Shown: positions 32,663 through 41,827, counted from the stretch's first letter. The stretch: DNA of 64,000 bases from Actinomycetaceae bacterium (GCA_030537735.1 JAUNVG010000004.1:62001-126000); one strand, 5' to 3'. A program made the numbers and translations. Notes: generated by a model from the sequence alone, not told the origin.

Positions 32663-33856
32663 ATGAAGTTTATCCACACCGCTGACTGGCACCTGGGGCG
32701 CGTACTGCACGACGTGAGTCTACTGCCCTACCAAGAACAGTTCTTGGATCATTTCGTTGACTTGGTTAAAAGCGAGGCTCCAAAGGCGGTTCTGCTAGCG
32801 GGGGACGTTTTCGACTGGGCTGTGCCTTCTGTGGATGCCTTACGTCTGTTTGACGATGTGCTTGTGCGTTTAACCGAGTTAACTCACGTGGTGGTGATTC
32901 CAGGTAACCACGATTCGGCTTCGCGTTTGGGATTCGGTTCGCGCCTTTTCAATGGGCGCTTGCACGTCATTTGTGAAGATGCCGCTGTCGGCCAGCCGGT
33001 TACTTTTTCTTCTTCCGATGGTGATGTCCATATCTACCCGATTCCTTACCTGGAGCCTGATCGGGCGCGGCGGGCGTTAGCTGTTCAGAACGAGGACGGT
33101 GAGGCAGTGTGGTTGCCGCGCAGCCATGAAGCGGTGTTGGGGGAGGCGATGCGCCGTATTAACGCGGATCTGAATCAGCGTGGTGGTAGCGGCGTAGCGA
33201 TGGCCCATGCTTTCGTGAATGGTTCTTTAACCAGTGACTCTGAGCGCAGTATTTCTGTGGGTGGAGCTGAAGGGGTTGGGGCTCAAATGCTGGCTTTCAA
33301 TCCTGATACCGGGGCGCACACCCCTTTGTCGTATTTGGCATGCGGCCATTTGCACCGCCCGCAAACCCCTTACACGGATGATGATTTCCAGATTCGTTAC
33401 AGTGGCTCTCCCCTGCCCCTTTCGTTTTCGGAGTCTCAAGATCAAAAGTCCTCTACCGTTTTGCAAGTTAGTAATGGGCAGGTCCAGGTGGAGGAAGTGG
33501 CGGTTCCTAGTTTCTTGAGTTTGCGCCGCGTGGTGGGCACTATGGAGCAAATCACCAGTTCTGTCCCGCAGTGGGCTGAGCATGCTTACGTGAGCGTGGA
33601 GGTGACGGATCCGGTGCGTCCGGCGCAGTTATTTAACCGTGTCCGCCAGGTCTTCCCGCATACTTTATCTATTCGCCACACCGGGATCAGTGGGTTCGCG
33701 GGCGAAGCGCCTCCAGTTAAACGCGACACTGCTTTACAACCTGAGAAGCAAACGGAGGCGTTCTTCACGCAGGCTTTGGGCAGGCCACTATTGGAATCGG
33801 AGCAGGCGGTTATGCGCGAGGTGTGGGAAGCGTTGCGAAGCGAGGTGAATGTCTGA
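32663..33856 (+). CDS. sbcD: Exonuclease subunit SbcD
   Basis: SbcD is the Mre11-type nuclease of the SbcCD complex, which trims hairpins and DNA ends. The calcineurin-like phosphoesterase motifs are in order: TADWHLG, LAGDVFDW, IPGNHDSA, a distal AHAF and CGHLHRP, which supply the Mn2+ ligands. About 110 C-terminal residues form the capping/SbcC-binding part. The 397-residue length is normal. Its TGA overlaps the sbcC ATG (TGATG), so the two subunits are made together. Confidence 0.96.
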   Translation: MKFIHTADWHLGRVLHDVSLLPYQEQFLDHFVDLVKSEAPKAVLLAGDVFDWAVPSVDALRLFDDVLVRLTELTHVVVIPGNHDSASRLGFGSRLFNGRLHVICEDAAVGQPVTFSSSDGDVHIYPIPYLEPDRARRALAVQNEDGEAVWLPRSHEAVLGEAMRRINADLNQRGGSGVAMAHAFVNGSLTSDSERSISVGGAEGVGAQMLAFNPDTGAHTPLSYLACGHLHRPQTPYTDDDFQIRYSGSPLPLSFSESQDQKSSTVLQVSNGQVQVEEVAVPSFLSLRRVVGTMEQITSSVPQWAEHAYVSVEVTDPVRPAQLFNRVRQVFPHTLSIRHTGISGFAGEAPPVKRDTALQPEKQTEAFFTQALGRPLLESEQAVMREVWEALRSEVNV

Positions 33857-36828
33857 TGCGACTGCTGCAGTTGGATTTCACTGCGATTGGGCCTTTCCCG
33901 GGCAGCCATTGCATTGATTTCACGAAGTTTGAAGCCGATGGATTGTACTTACTTCGCGGCGACACCGGCTCTGGTAAGTCCACGATTATTGATGCCCTAA
34001 CTTTCGCACTGTTTGGACAGGTGGCGGGTGGGAGCGCATCGTCGAAGGATCGTTTGCGTTCTAACTATGCTGCCCCCGAGGTGGAGTCTGCGGTTACTTT
34101 GCGTTTCGAGGTGAACGCTGGGATTTTCGAGGTGGAGCGTCGCCCTGAGTACGTGGTTGCGGGTCGAAAAACGCCGGTTCCTGGACGGGTGCGTTTGTCG
34201 CGTTTGTCTCTGGACGAGGACGGGCAGGTACTTCACGATGAGGTGCTGGCCACTAAGATCCGTGAAGTGAACGGTTTAGTGGAAGAGCTTTTGGGTGTGA
34301 ACTACTCTCAGTTCCTGCAAACCGTGGTGTTACCTCAAGGCCAGTTCGCTGAGTTCATTAGGGCTTCGAGCGATAGCCGCAAGGCTATCTTGTCGGCGAT
34401 TTTCGCTACCGCCCAGTTTGAGCGGTTCCAACGGCGCCTACAAGAGCTTTGGTTGGACTCTGAGCAGGATCTTAAGGAACGTCGGCTTGAGCTGGTATTT
34501 TCTGCCCAACAGATCTCTGAAGACTGCGCTGAGGCAGCTTCCGCTCAAGATTGGGATACTTGCCTGGATGCTGCCAGTAAGCAGTTGCAGGAATCTCGCA
34601 ACCACTACCTAAACCTGAACCAGGTGGAGCGCGATCGTCATGGCGCGCTTTTGGAACTGGGTAACTTAGCGGCCCAGTCTCGTCGCATTAGTTTAGCTAA
34701 ACAGCGTGCGCAGCAGCTCTCCCTTGAGGAATCGCGGTTGCGTGCTGCTGACCCGCAGGTGCAGCAGTGGCGTACAGCGTTGGAGCGAGCTGAGGCTGCA
34801 CGCGCAGTATTGGTGGTGGCGGAAAAAGAATCTGCGGCTGCAGCTGCGGTGGCTGACCTGTGTGCGCATAGTAAGCAGTTAGAAGAAGGCATCAGGAAGC
34901 TGGGTAATAGCGACTTCGACGGCGATGTGGAGGCCGCTTGGGAGTCCTTGCGTTTACAACTGGTTGAGGCGCAAACAGGCGCTGAAGCCGAAGCTGAGTA
35001 TTCACGTTTGAAGGCGCAGTTGGATGCCCTAAATGGTGATGTTGAGCGTTTGGAGAACTCCGTTAGTGAAGCTAAGCAGTTGGCTGAGCAGTCCCGTTCT
35101 GCGATACCTGAACGCGAGGCCTATATCCAGCAGCTGCAACCGATTGTCGATACTTTGCCACAGCTGTTGGCCGATGAAAAGCAACTGTTGCAACAGTTGG
35201 AGGTCGTGGCCAAAGCCGATGCCCTCAGGCAGGAACTTAAGCAGGTGGCTGAGGATATCGGCCGGGCCTCTTTGGCTTTAGATAGCGCCGGTCGGATCCG
35301 TGATGATTTGCTGCAGCGGTGGCTGGATTCTTCCGCAGCGGATCTGGCTCGTCATCTACAGTCTGGGCAGCCGTGCCCGGTTTGTGGCTCCACTTCTCAT
35401 CCGAACCCGCGTGAGATGGAAAGCTCCGACGTGCATTTGACGGATGTGGAACGCGCGCAGGAAGAATGGAAGGAATCAAACGAAGCTTTCTTGGGGTTGC
35501 GTGCTAAGCAAGATAAGTTGACTGCTGCCATTAGTGATTTCAACCAGCAGGTCGGCGGTCAAGATGAGGCCAGCTTACGGCTGCAGGAACAGTCACTGGC
35601 AGAGCAGAAGCAACGCCTTGAGGCCGCACGCGAGTATCTCACGAAGTTGGAAGCAGAGATTGAAACGCTGCGTAACAGTGCGCAGGAAAGTGATGCTCGT
35701 TTGGTGGCTGATAGCAGCGAGTTAGCTACCTTACAAGAGCGGTTGCGCAATACTCGTGACACGTGCCAGCAGCTTGATTCTCAGGTGGTTCGTGCACGAG
35801 GACGGTACGACACGGTAGCGCAAAGGCTGGCTTCGCTGCGGGCTGAGCAGGAGTTAGTGCAGCAGTTGCGTAAGTGTTCCCAGCAGTTGGTTTCGGCGCG
35901 CGATAAGCACAGTTCGATTAACGATGAGCTAACCCAGGTCCTTAGTGACTCACAGTTTGCTTCCCTACAGCAGGCTCAGGCTAACGGCCTGGCAGATCAG
36001 GAGATGGGGGCTTTAGTTGAACAAGTAAGCGCCCATGAGCGGGCGGTGTCTGCGATGCAAACGCGGCGAGCAGACCTTGAAGCTGAGGGACTGTTTTTAC
36101 GCGAAAGCGCTGACACCCAGTGGTTGGAGAGTTTAGCTAAGCAGGCTAATGCCCACTACCTGGACGCGCGCGGGGCCTTGCAAGTAGCTATCGCTAAGCA
36201 TCAGCAGGTTAGCGACAAGTTTAGCGATCTGCGCACAAAGGTAAGTGCCTACCGGGAGTTGGCTGCCGATAGCGAGCCGGTGCGGGTTCTGGCGCAGGCC
36301 GCTAAAGGAGCCATGCTTGGGGATAATAAGCGTATTTCGCTGGATACGTGGGTATTGTTCTCCCAGTTCGATGATGTTTTAGCCGCTGCTAATCCGCACT
36401 TGCAGCAGTTCTCCGCTGGGCGTTATCAGTTGAAACGCACTGTTGTTGATGCTGGTTCCCGGTCCCGTTCCGTAGGTTTGGGGCTGGCGGTGATTGATTC
36501 CGAAACTGACGGTGAGCGCACCCCATCTAGCTTGTCAGGTGGTGAAACTTTCTATACTTCGCTGGCTTTAGCCCTGGGTTTGGTGGAGGTGATTTCCTCC
36601 TACGCTGGTGGCATTCAGTTCCGGTCCTTAATCATTGATGAGGGCTTTGGTTCCTTGGACAATGCCCGGCTAGATGAGGTCATGGCTGGCCTGGAGGCCA
36701 TGCATACCGCTGGGCGCACTGTGGGCATGGTTTCGCATGTTACCGAGATGCGTAACCGGATTCACACCGGGGTGGAAGTGGAGTCTAAAGGTAACGGGCG
36801 CGGTTCTACCTTGAAGGTCTATGGGTAG
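33856..36828 (+). CDS. sbcC: Exonuclease subunit SbcC (Rad50-type ATPase)
   Basis: SbcC is the SMC-like ATPase that gates SbcD. Walker A (RGDTGSGKSTIIDAL) is near residue 35. Long coiled-coil arms surround a zinc hook CPVCGSTSHPNP near residue 515. The signature SLSGGETFYTSLALALGL and Walker B SLIIDEGFGSLD lie near the C-terminus. The 990-residue length is usual. The ATG at 33856 is shared with the sbcD stop; an upstream open stretch lies inside sbcD. A DUF6912 gene converges one base after its stop. Confidence 0.96.
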   Translation: MRLLQLDFTAIGPFPGSHCIDFTKFEADGLYLLRGDTGSGKSTIIDALTFALFGQVAGGSASSKDRLRSNYAAPEVESAVTLRFEVNAGIFEVERRPEYVVAGRKTPVPGRVRLSRLSLDEDGQVLHDEVLATKIREVNGLVEELLGVNYSQFLQTVVLPQGQFAEFIRASSDSRKAILSAIFATAQFERFQRRLQELWLDSEQDLKERRLELVFSAQQISEDCAEAASAQDWDTCLDAASKQLQESRNHYLNLNQVERDRHGALLELGNLAAQSRRISLAKQRAQQLSLEESRLRAADPQVQQWRTALERAEAARAVLVVAEKESAAAAAVADLCAHSKQLEEGIRKLGNSDFDGDVEAAWESLRLQLVEAQTGAEAEAEYSRLKAQLDALNGDVERLENSVSEAKQLAEQSRSAIPEREAYIQQLQPIVDTLPQLLADEKQLLQQLEVVAKADALRQELKQVAEDIGRASLALDSAGRIRDDLLQRWLDSSAADLARHLQSGQPCPVCGSTSHPNPREMESSDVHLTDVERAQEEWKESNEAFLGLRAKQDKLTAAISDFNQQVGGQDEASLRLQEQSLAEQKQRLEAAREYLTKLEAEIETLRNSAQESDARLVADSSELATLQERLRNTRDTCQQLDSQVVRARGRYDTVAQRLASLRAEQELVQQLRKCSQQLVSARDKHSSINDELTQVLSDSQFASLQQAQANGLADQEMGALVEQVSAHERAVSAMQTRRADLEAEGLFLRESADTQWLESLAKQANAHYLDARGALQVAIAKHQQVSDKFSDLRTKVSAYRELAADSEPVRVLAQAAKGAMLGDNKRISLDTWVLFSQFDDVLAAANPHLQQFSAGRYQLKRTVVDAGSRSRSVGLGLAVIDSETDGERTPSSLSGGETFYTSLALALGLVEVISSYAGGIQFRSLIIDEGFGSLDNARLDEVMAGLEAMHTAGRTVGMVSHVTEMRNRIHTGVEVESKGNGRGSTLKVYG

Positions 36829-37275
36829 TTATTTCAAGTTACTTACTTCAATGCGTTCGCTGGCGTCGAACCAGATGAGCGGGTGGTTTTCCACTAGGTC
36901 ATACACCGCTTCGTCAGCCCTGTCTTGGTCGGTAAGCAGGCAGATACCCGTTATCAGATCGCAGGCGTCGTCGTCGTCGATAAAAATAGCTCGAAGCTTG
37001 TCCCAGCCTATTTCGTAATACCCGTTTTCGGCTTCTTCATCTACCGCGTCGACTTCTGCTACTGCTACTGTTCGGCGTTTAACGGGCTCTTCATCCCAAC
37101 GGTCGCGAATGAGTTCTAAGCTAGCTAGTGAAGCATCTAGGCAAGCATCATACTCGGCCTGTTCGACCTCGTCGGGGTGAGCTTTCCCCTGGGGGTAGGT
37201 GGCGGTGACGATTTCAGTTGCCAGGATGCGTTCTGCTTGCAGATCACGAAGGAGGAGTGGCACAAAAACACGCAT
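36829..37275 (-). CDS. DUF6912-type acidic actinobacterial protein
   Basis: The 148-residue protein begins MRVFVPLLLRDLQAERIL and is strongly acidic, with a DDDDACDLI cluster and repeated DE pairs. It resembles the actinobacterial DUF6912 family, whose function is unknown. There is no membrane segment or signal. The ATG at 37275 starts the conserved part; the frame is open for six further codons. It converges with sbcC with no spacer, so the transcripts must overlap or end inside the genes. Confidence 0.7.
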   Translation of the reverse strand: MRVFVPLLLRDLQAERILATEIVTATYPQGKAHPDEVEQAEYDACLDASLASLELIRDRWDEEPVKRRTVAVAEVDAVDEEAENGYYEIGWDKLRAIFIDDDDACDLITGICLLTDQDRADEAVYDLVENHPLIWFDASERIEVSNLK

Positions 37276-37329
37276 ATTGTCAGTGTGCCACATTGGTTGT
37301 GGAATAGTTACCCCGCAGACCGCCTAGCT

Positions 37330-38769
37330 TTAGGACTTATTTTTCTTATGCCGATCGGCTCTGCGAGGCAAAGTGGAGGGAAGGGCGATGGCGCTGGTTT
37401 CGTCCGGTATTTCCACTTCGGCTTCACTGTTTTGCTCAACGCTTAGATCTTTGATTGTGTTTTCACTCGATTCTGTTGGGGACTCAGCTGCACTAGGGTG
37501 AGTTCGCCGACGCCAGAAGTTACGTAAAGCGTTAAACCAAGAGGTAGGTTTTAGCCGTCGGGGTATGTGTTCTTCGCCCAATATTTGGGGTAGCTGTTTT
37601 AGAAGCGTATAAATCTGGCCGACGAATTTACTTTCTTCGTCAAGCACTATGACCGGGCAGCTAGCCAGTAAGGCTTCTTCTACTGCGGCTTCGCGTTCGA
37701 TGATTATGTAGGGATGGTTTTCGGCAGCGATACTACCCATAATGGCGTGTAAGGAAGCGCGGGAGGAGCTCCCGCAGGAAGCATCACTGGCCTGGTTAAG
37801 CACTATCGCGTGGATCTGGACCGAATGCTCCTCACAATCTCCGATCATGCTCTGTAGTCGGCTTAGCCCGATAGCGTCTGCGCGGGCGACTAATATAACT
37901 GCGTCAGCTGCTCTGGCTACATCCAGGTTCAAGTCTTCTGGTTTCGGCACGAAGGTAAGTGCCGCAGGGTCGTCGTCGGTAAAACCGGCCCCCAGGTCTA
38001 CCACTACATCACCCAGCTGGCGGGCGACTTCGATAATGTCCAGTGCTGCTTCTGCAGTCAGCTGCCTCCATTTATCGGCTTTAGTTAATCCACTTAAAAG
38101 AAATAGCTTCTCACTGAGGGGTACAGCTATTTCGTGCAGTTCTTCAGCATCTAGTTGTCCCCTATTGCGCAAAGCGACAGCTCGCATCACGCCGGATGCG
38201 TCAATCGGGTTACCGCTCATCAGCAGTAATGACGGTGCCGAGGTGTCAGCGTCGATGAGCACCACCGAATCTTTAGTTTCACTAAGTTGGGTAGCTAGGT
38301 TGAAAGCGATAGTTGATCGTCCTGGGGCGCCGTCAGTTCCCCAAACTACTATTAGTTTTCCTCTTTCTGTTTCTTGTTTAGTCTCTACGACTTTGGGGGA
38401 ATAGGAACTTTCACCGGCTAGTTGCCGCCTGAGGCCTTTGATTAAAGTCTCAACGATCTCTTCCGCATTGCGTTCGCACCAAGTGTCTTCGCCGATCACG
38501 TGGTGGCGGAGCGCGTCTTCACATGTCAACAGCACGAAGACATCGCGTTTGTGTACTTGGTCTATAAACGTCGCGTCTATTCCTGGCAGGTCGGCATCGG
38601 TGATAACGATGTCTGTGGCCTGGGCATCCACGGCGGCTCTAAGCTCAACTAAATCTGCGCATCGGTGAGTGACTTGAAACATTGAAGAGCGTTCATTTAG
38701 CGCTCGCAACAGTTCAGCTTCTATTTCCCCCGTGAGCCATACGGCTACCGCTTTTACCGGCATCATCAA
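37330..38769 (-). CDS. CpaE-like MinD/ParA-family ATPase with altered Walker A
   Basis: The protein has an N-terminal receiver-like domain (about residues 1-115, with IVITDADLPGID) and a central MinD/ParA-type domain (about 138-390), the layout of pilus-assembly CpaE. The P-loop reads GTDGAPGRST (144-153): both lysines of the MinD-type KGGxGK(S/T) are replaced, by Asp146 and Arg151. LIDADTSAPS and VVVDLGAGF keep the acidic switch positions. A charged C-terminal tail of about 90 residues ends in KKNKS. Its start overlaps the SAF gene stop, so the two are co-translated. No other Tad pilus genes are in the window. Confidence 0.8.
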   Translation of the reverse strand: MMMPVKAVAVWLTGEIEAELLRALNERSSMFQVTHRCADLVELRAAVDAQATDIVITDADLPGIDATFIDQVHKRDVFVLLTCEDALRHHVIGEDTWCERNAEEIVETLIKGLRRQLAGESSYSPKVVETKQETERGKLIVVWGTDGAPGRSTIAFNLATQLSETKDSVVLIDADTSAPSLLLMSGNPIDASGVMRAVALRNRGQLDAEELHEIAVPLSEKLFLLSGLTKADKWRQLTAEAALDIIEVARQLGDVVVDLGAGFTDDDPAALTFVPKPEDLNLDVARAADAVILVARADAIGLSRLQSMIGDCEEHSVQIHAIVLNQASDASCGSSSRASLHAIMGSIAAENHPYIIIEREAAVEEALLASCPVIVLDEESKFVGQIYTLLKQLPQILGEEHIPRRLKPTSWFNALRNFWRRRTHPSAAESPTESSENTIKDLSVEQNSEAEVEIPDETSAIALPSTLPRRADRHKKNKS

Positions 38770-39434
38770 CCTCGGGGAACTATTATCAACTTGGTCCCGG
38801 CTCTTGCGGTAGACAGGACTGTGGGCAGGTCTTCAGCGGGGATTGACACTTCCACCGAGTAGTGCCTGCCTCCGCCAAGAACATTTTCGGGGCTGGTTAA
38901 GGTCAGCACTATTGCGTCTTGTGATATTAGTGTCGATTCTGCTTCGTGTCCCCTCTCCCCTTCATTGACGGACCAGATTTCCACGCTGCTGCCCACTTCC
39001 ACGGAGCTAGGTATGCGGGTGGCTACATTGACGACTACCTGGCGCCTTCCCACTGCCGATTCTGAACTCACTGCGGCCCGAGGCAGGAACTCCCCCTCTG
39101 CCAAAGATCGCACAGCGACCGGGTGGGATGGGAGTTTCCCGGCTTTTATGTACGCGTTTGTACCTGTGCGTGCTTTGACTATGGTCAGGTTAGCTTCAGT
39201 GATTTCTTGGCCTTGGGCAACTGGCGAAGTGAGTTGATAGAGTTCCTCACCTCCGCGTGCACGTTGCACAATCATTGTTGTTCCGATTACTGAAATGAGG
39301 ACGAGGAGGATTCCAGACAGCAATCGAGGATCGCGCAGTACCGATTTTCTACGCGGGTAATGTAATGACTTATCTTGCTTCAGTTGCACGTTTCGATAAT
39401 GCCTTGTCCGATGGGTGTTTTGCAGGGTTTTCAC
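38766..39434 (-). CDS. SAF-domain membrane protein (CpaB/FlgA-like)
   Basis: This 222-residue protein has a basic cytoplasmic N-terminus, one transmembrane helix at about residues 41-58 (LLSGILLVLISVIGTTMIV) and an extracytoplasmic SAF domain at about 67-125 (TSPVAQGQEITEANL to LAEGEFLPRAAV). It resembles CpaB/RcpC, which act near the pilus secretin or peptidoglycan in other bacteria. Its stop overlaps the CpaE-like start, so the two probably act together. It diverges from the BldC-like gene with about 100 bp between. The first 15 residues are not conserved-looking, so the start may be slightly internal. Confidence 0.75.
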   Translation of the reverse strand: MKTLQNTHRTRHYRNVQLKQDKSLHYPRRKSVLRDPRLLSGILLVLISVIGTTMIVQRARGGEELYQLTSPVAQGQEITEANLTIVKARTGTNAYIKAGKLPSHPVAVRSLAEGEFLPRAAVSSESAVGRRQVVVNVATRIPSSVEVGSSVEIWSVNEGERGHEAESTLISQDAIVLTLTSPENVLGGGRHYSVEVSIPAEDLPTVLSTARAGTKLIIVPRG

Positions 39435-39524
39435 AATTTCTATCAGTTATCGAGGCGAACTTAAACAAATCCACAGCTTCTTGACACAACTGTGCATAAC
39501 TAACAGGGAGTGACCTGTATATGT

Positions 39525-39536
39525 GATACTTGGTAC
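39525..39536 (+). promoter_or_regulatory. Putative leaderless promoter of the bldC-like gene
   Basis: GATACT (39525-39530) with an extended -10 TG one base upstream ends 6 bases before the ATG at 39537. No Shine-Dalgarno sequence is present. A TTGACA at 39481-39486 is too far to pair with it. Confidence 0.4.
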
Positions 39537-39749
39537 ATGGCACCAAGATTTTTAACGCTCACAGATGTTGCGGAGATATTGAACCTAACTCCGTCGGCAG
39601 CCCGTGCCCTCGTCACCTCCGGTGAACTACCGGCGATCCAGGTGGGAGGAAAGAAAGCTTGGCGAGTAGAGGAATCCGAACTCGAGAATTACATTGCCCA
39701 ACAATACCGCCTCGCGCGCGAACGGATCGAAGCTGGCGACTTCGCTTAG
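39537..39749 (+). CDS. BldC-like MerR/excisionase helix-turn-helix protein
   Basis: The 70-residue protein is almost entirely one winged HTH: FLTLTDVAEILNLTPSAARALVTSGELPAIQVGGKKAWRVEESELENYI. BldC of Streptomyces is a head-to-tail oligomerising regulator of this size and pattern, and orthologues occur widely in actinobacteria. The ATG at 39537 is chosen for its TGTGATACT element 6 bases upstream. It converges with the Sm-like gene (4-base overlap of the ends) and diverges from the SAF gene. Targets are unknown. Confidence 0.82.
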   Translation: MAPRFLTLTDVAEILNLTPSAARALVTSGELPAIQVGGKKAWRVEESELENYIAQQYRLARERIEAGDFA

Positions 39750-40264
39750 AAAAGAACTATCCGCAAGCATGACACCGCCGCGTTTGGGACGGCGATAGCA
39801 TGACGAGGGCGATCAACTTCGACTACATCAAAATGATCTTTCCTCACCGCAACTATAAACCCATTTAACACCCGGCCACCCACGTAAATGGCCAGACGAT
39901 TGCGCCCTCGGGCGATTTTGCGCAAGATGGCATTAAACGACACTTGGGTGGGTTTTTGCTCGCGAGCTGTCGCATGCCCCAGGGATTGAAACATCTCCAC
40001 GTGGGACAGAGACACTAGCTCTTGCCCTTCTTCCGTTAGCACCAGCAGCCACCGCGGACCCACAGTGAGCACCTTACCTTCAACGATGTGTAGGTTTCGC
40101 AGGTGTGCGGTGATGGTTTTCCCTACTGCGCCTTGTAAACGCTGCTCCAAAGTAGTTTGACTAGCCTCTGCTTCGGCTAGCTCAGCTATCTCTTCTTGCT
40201 CTTGGTAACGGCCCATGGCACTGAACTCTTCTTCGAGCTCAAGTATTAGTGAAGCTAGATCCAT
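39746..40264 (-). CDS. Uncharacterised protein with possible Sm-like beta-barrel halves
   Basis: I do not recognise this 172-residue protein by name. An acidic N-terminal helix (about residues 1-45) precedes two strand-rich stretches: GKTITAHLRNLHIVEGKVLTVGPRWLLVL (about 47-75) and NRLAIYVGGRVLNGFIVAVRKDHFDVVEVD (about 120-150). The spacing of Gly, Val and a terminal acidic or aromatic pair recalls Sm-like small barrels, which is inference only. The ATG at 40264 begins a clean MDLASLILELEEEF helix. It converges with the BldC-like gene and diverges from the LysM gene. Confidence 0.6.
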   Translation of the reverse strand: MDLASLILELEEEFSAMGRYQEQEEIAELAEAEASQTTLEQRLQGAVGKTITAHLRNLHIVEGKVLTVGPRWLLVLTEEGQELVSLSHVEMFQSLGHATAREQKPTQVSFNAILRKIARGRNRLAIYVGGRVLNGFIVAVRKDHFDVVEVDRPRHAIAVPNAAVSCLRIVLF

Positions 40265-40396
40265 AATGACATTCAACCATGCTTTGCAGAGCTCCATAGA
40301 GCAATTCTTGGTTGAGGTATTGACACCCTGGAACAAACCTGCCAACATGGAATAACCTCAAACCGATCGAATTGATACGAACTGAAGTGATTTGCA

Positions 40397-41248
40397 ATGA
40401 AGCGCTCCTTATTGCTAGGCATGCAAGATAGCTGGCTCACGGCTTTCATGCTGACGCTGACACTTGCCACGCTGTCTTGCCTGCTTGTGTGGGATACATC
40501 GAATACCCTCACCGCCTTCGTTTCGTCACCATCGCTACTTTTGACCACTAAAGTATCTACGTATTCCCCGGTTTTTGACCTGCTATTAGCCACTTTCGGT
40601 GTACTAGCGGCAGCTTGGTCCATCTGGAACATAGTCAGCTTGGTTTTTGTGCAAACCCTACTTCAAGCCACTTCTGTGCTGGGCTTATCTACCACTGCCC
40701 TAGTGCGGGTTTCAAAAGCCATGTGGCTAACGCCCACCAGCAGGCGCCTGTTGACCCGCAAGCTACCCGGAGTAACGGCATTAGCGGCAGTTACCGTCGC
40801 AGGCCCCCAACTAGCTGTCGCCAGCCCATCAGATCCCCTCCTAGACACCTCGACTTCAACTGTTTCTACCGAAGTCGAAGGTTCCACGGCACAGACCAAT
40901 CACGACCTTGCCGATCCCGCTTCGCTACCAGCTTCCCCCTCCCTAAATGCGCAAGAGCAGATTTTGGAGAACTTTAGTTTCTGGGGAGTTCCTCTCACCT
41001 CGAGCTCCGCCAGCACGGGCCAGCTACCCAACGACCTCAACGCTTCAGATCAGCTTGCCAGCACCCATGTTGTGGTTACTGGGGATTGTCTTTGGACTAT
41101 AGCCTCTCGATATTCCAACCTCACTGAGGCTGATAGTCTTACCCGTTACGTTCAGCAGATTTACGAAATCAATCGCGATGTGATTGGTGAGGATCCAAAC
41201 ATTATCCACCCCGGTCAAACCTTGACCGTTCCACCCTTTAGGAGTTGA
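40397..41248 (+). CDS. Membrane-anchored LysM-domain protein
   Basis: The N-terminal 130 residues include two hydrophobic segments (about 15-32 and 60-95) and a possible third near 125-140. A Ser/Thr-rich linker follows. The last 60 residues form one LysM domain: THVVVTGDCLWTIASRYS, then YEINRDVIGEDPNIIHPGQTLTVP. LysM binds N-acetylglucosamine-containing glycans, so the C-terminus should contact peptidoglycan outside the cell. It begins 132 bp from the divergent Sm-like gene, and the Rv3235-family gene starts 3 bp after its stop. Confidence 0.85.
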   Translation: MKRSLLLGMQDSWLTAFMLTLTLATLSCLLVWDTSNTLTAFVSSPSLLLTTKVSTYSPVFDLLLATFGVLAAAWSIWNIVSLVFVQTLLQATSVLGLSTTALVRVSKAMWLTPTSRRLLTRKLPGVTALAAVTVAGPQLAVASPSDPLLDTSTSTVSTEVEGSTAQTNHDLADPASLPASPSLNAQEQILENFSFWGVPLTSSSASTGQLPNDLNASDQLASTHVVVTGDCLWTIASRYSNLTEADSLTRYVQQIYEINRDVIGEDPNIIHPGQTLTVPPFRS

Positions 41249-41251
41249 ACC

Positions 41252-41827
41252 ATGTGCCCTCTGGAAATTACCTCAGGTGACGACGGCATTAGAGCGATCG
41301 AGCATCTGCACATTCGCGAAATAGCGGCCCAGGCTTTACCTCGTTCTGAGCAAACTAGTGAACGCTGGCGTCTGTTACCGGTATCTGCTGATTTCTCCGG
41401 TAAGCATCCTTCCTCAGAGCCAGTGAAGGAATTAAGCGCAGTACCGCGCAAAGCCTATCACTTCTATGGCACCCCGGTAGATCCGGGTGATCCTCCCCTA
41501 CCCGACCCGCTTGCTTGGTCTGGGGCTATAGCTACAGCTTCAGTTGAAGTGCTCTTAGGTTTGCGCCCTTACCCGCAGCTGTCACAATGGCTGGCGCCTC
41601 AACTTAGAGCCGTGATTGAACGTCGCCTGGAGCTCAACTCTCGACTGATACCGGACCCTGGGCGACAGCACCGACCCCGCATAGTATCGTCGCGCGCGTG
41701 CTTAATTACCGACGATGTAGCGGAAACAACCCACGTAGTTAGGCAGGGGCAGGGCTACCGCGCGGTGGCCGTACGCTTGGAGCGTTTCAGGCGCCGGTGG
41801 ATAACTACTGCGTTAGAAATTGTTTAA
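41252..41827 (+). CDS. Rv3235-family protein
   Basis: The 191-residue protein has the Rv3235-type core: ALAWSG-like DPLAWSGAIATASVEVLLGLRPYPQLSQWLAPQLRAVIERR, then strand-rich VVRQGQGYRAVAVRLERFRRRWITTALEIV, which resembles small proteins encoded next to secA in many actinobacteria. The first 80 residues are not recognisable. There is no signal peptide. It starts 3 bp after the LysM gene, so the two are probably cotranscribed, and it converges with secA. Function is unknown. Confidence 0.75.
   Translation: MCPLEITSGDDGIRAIEHLHIREIAAQALPRSEQTSERWRLLPVSADFSGKHPSSEPVKELSAVPRKAYHFYGTPVDPGDPPLPDPLAWSGAIATASVEVLLGLRPYPQLSQWLAPQLRAVIERRLELNSRLIPDPGRQHRPRIVSSRACLITDDVAETTHVVRQGQGYRAVAVRLERFRRRWITTALEIV

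Noticed and set aside
37330..39434. Part of a complete Tad pilus locus
   Set aside because: Only CpaE-like and CpaB/SAF-like genes are present; no CpaF ATPase, TadB/C or Flp prepilin is nearby.
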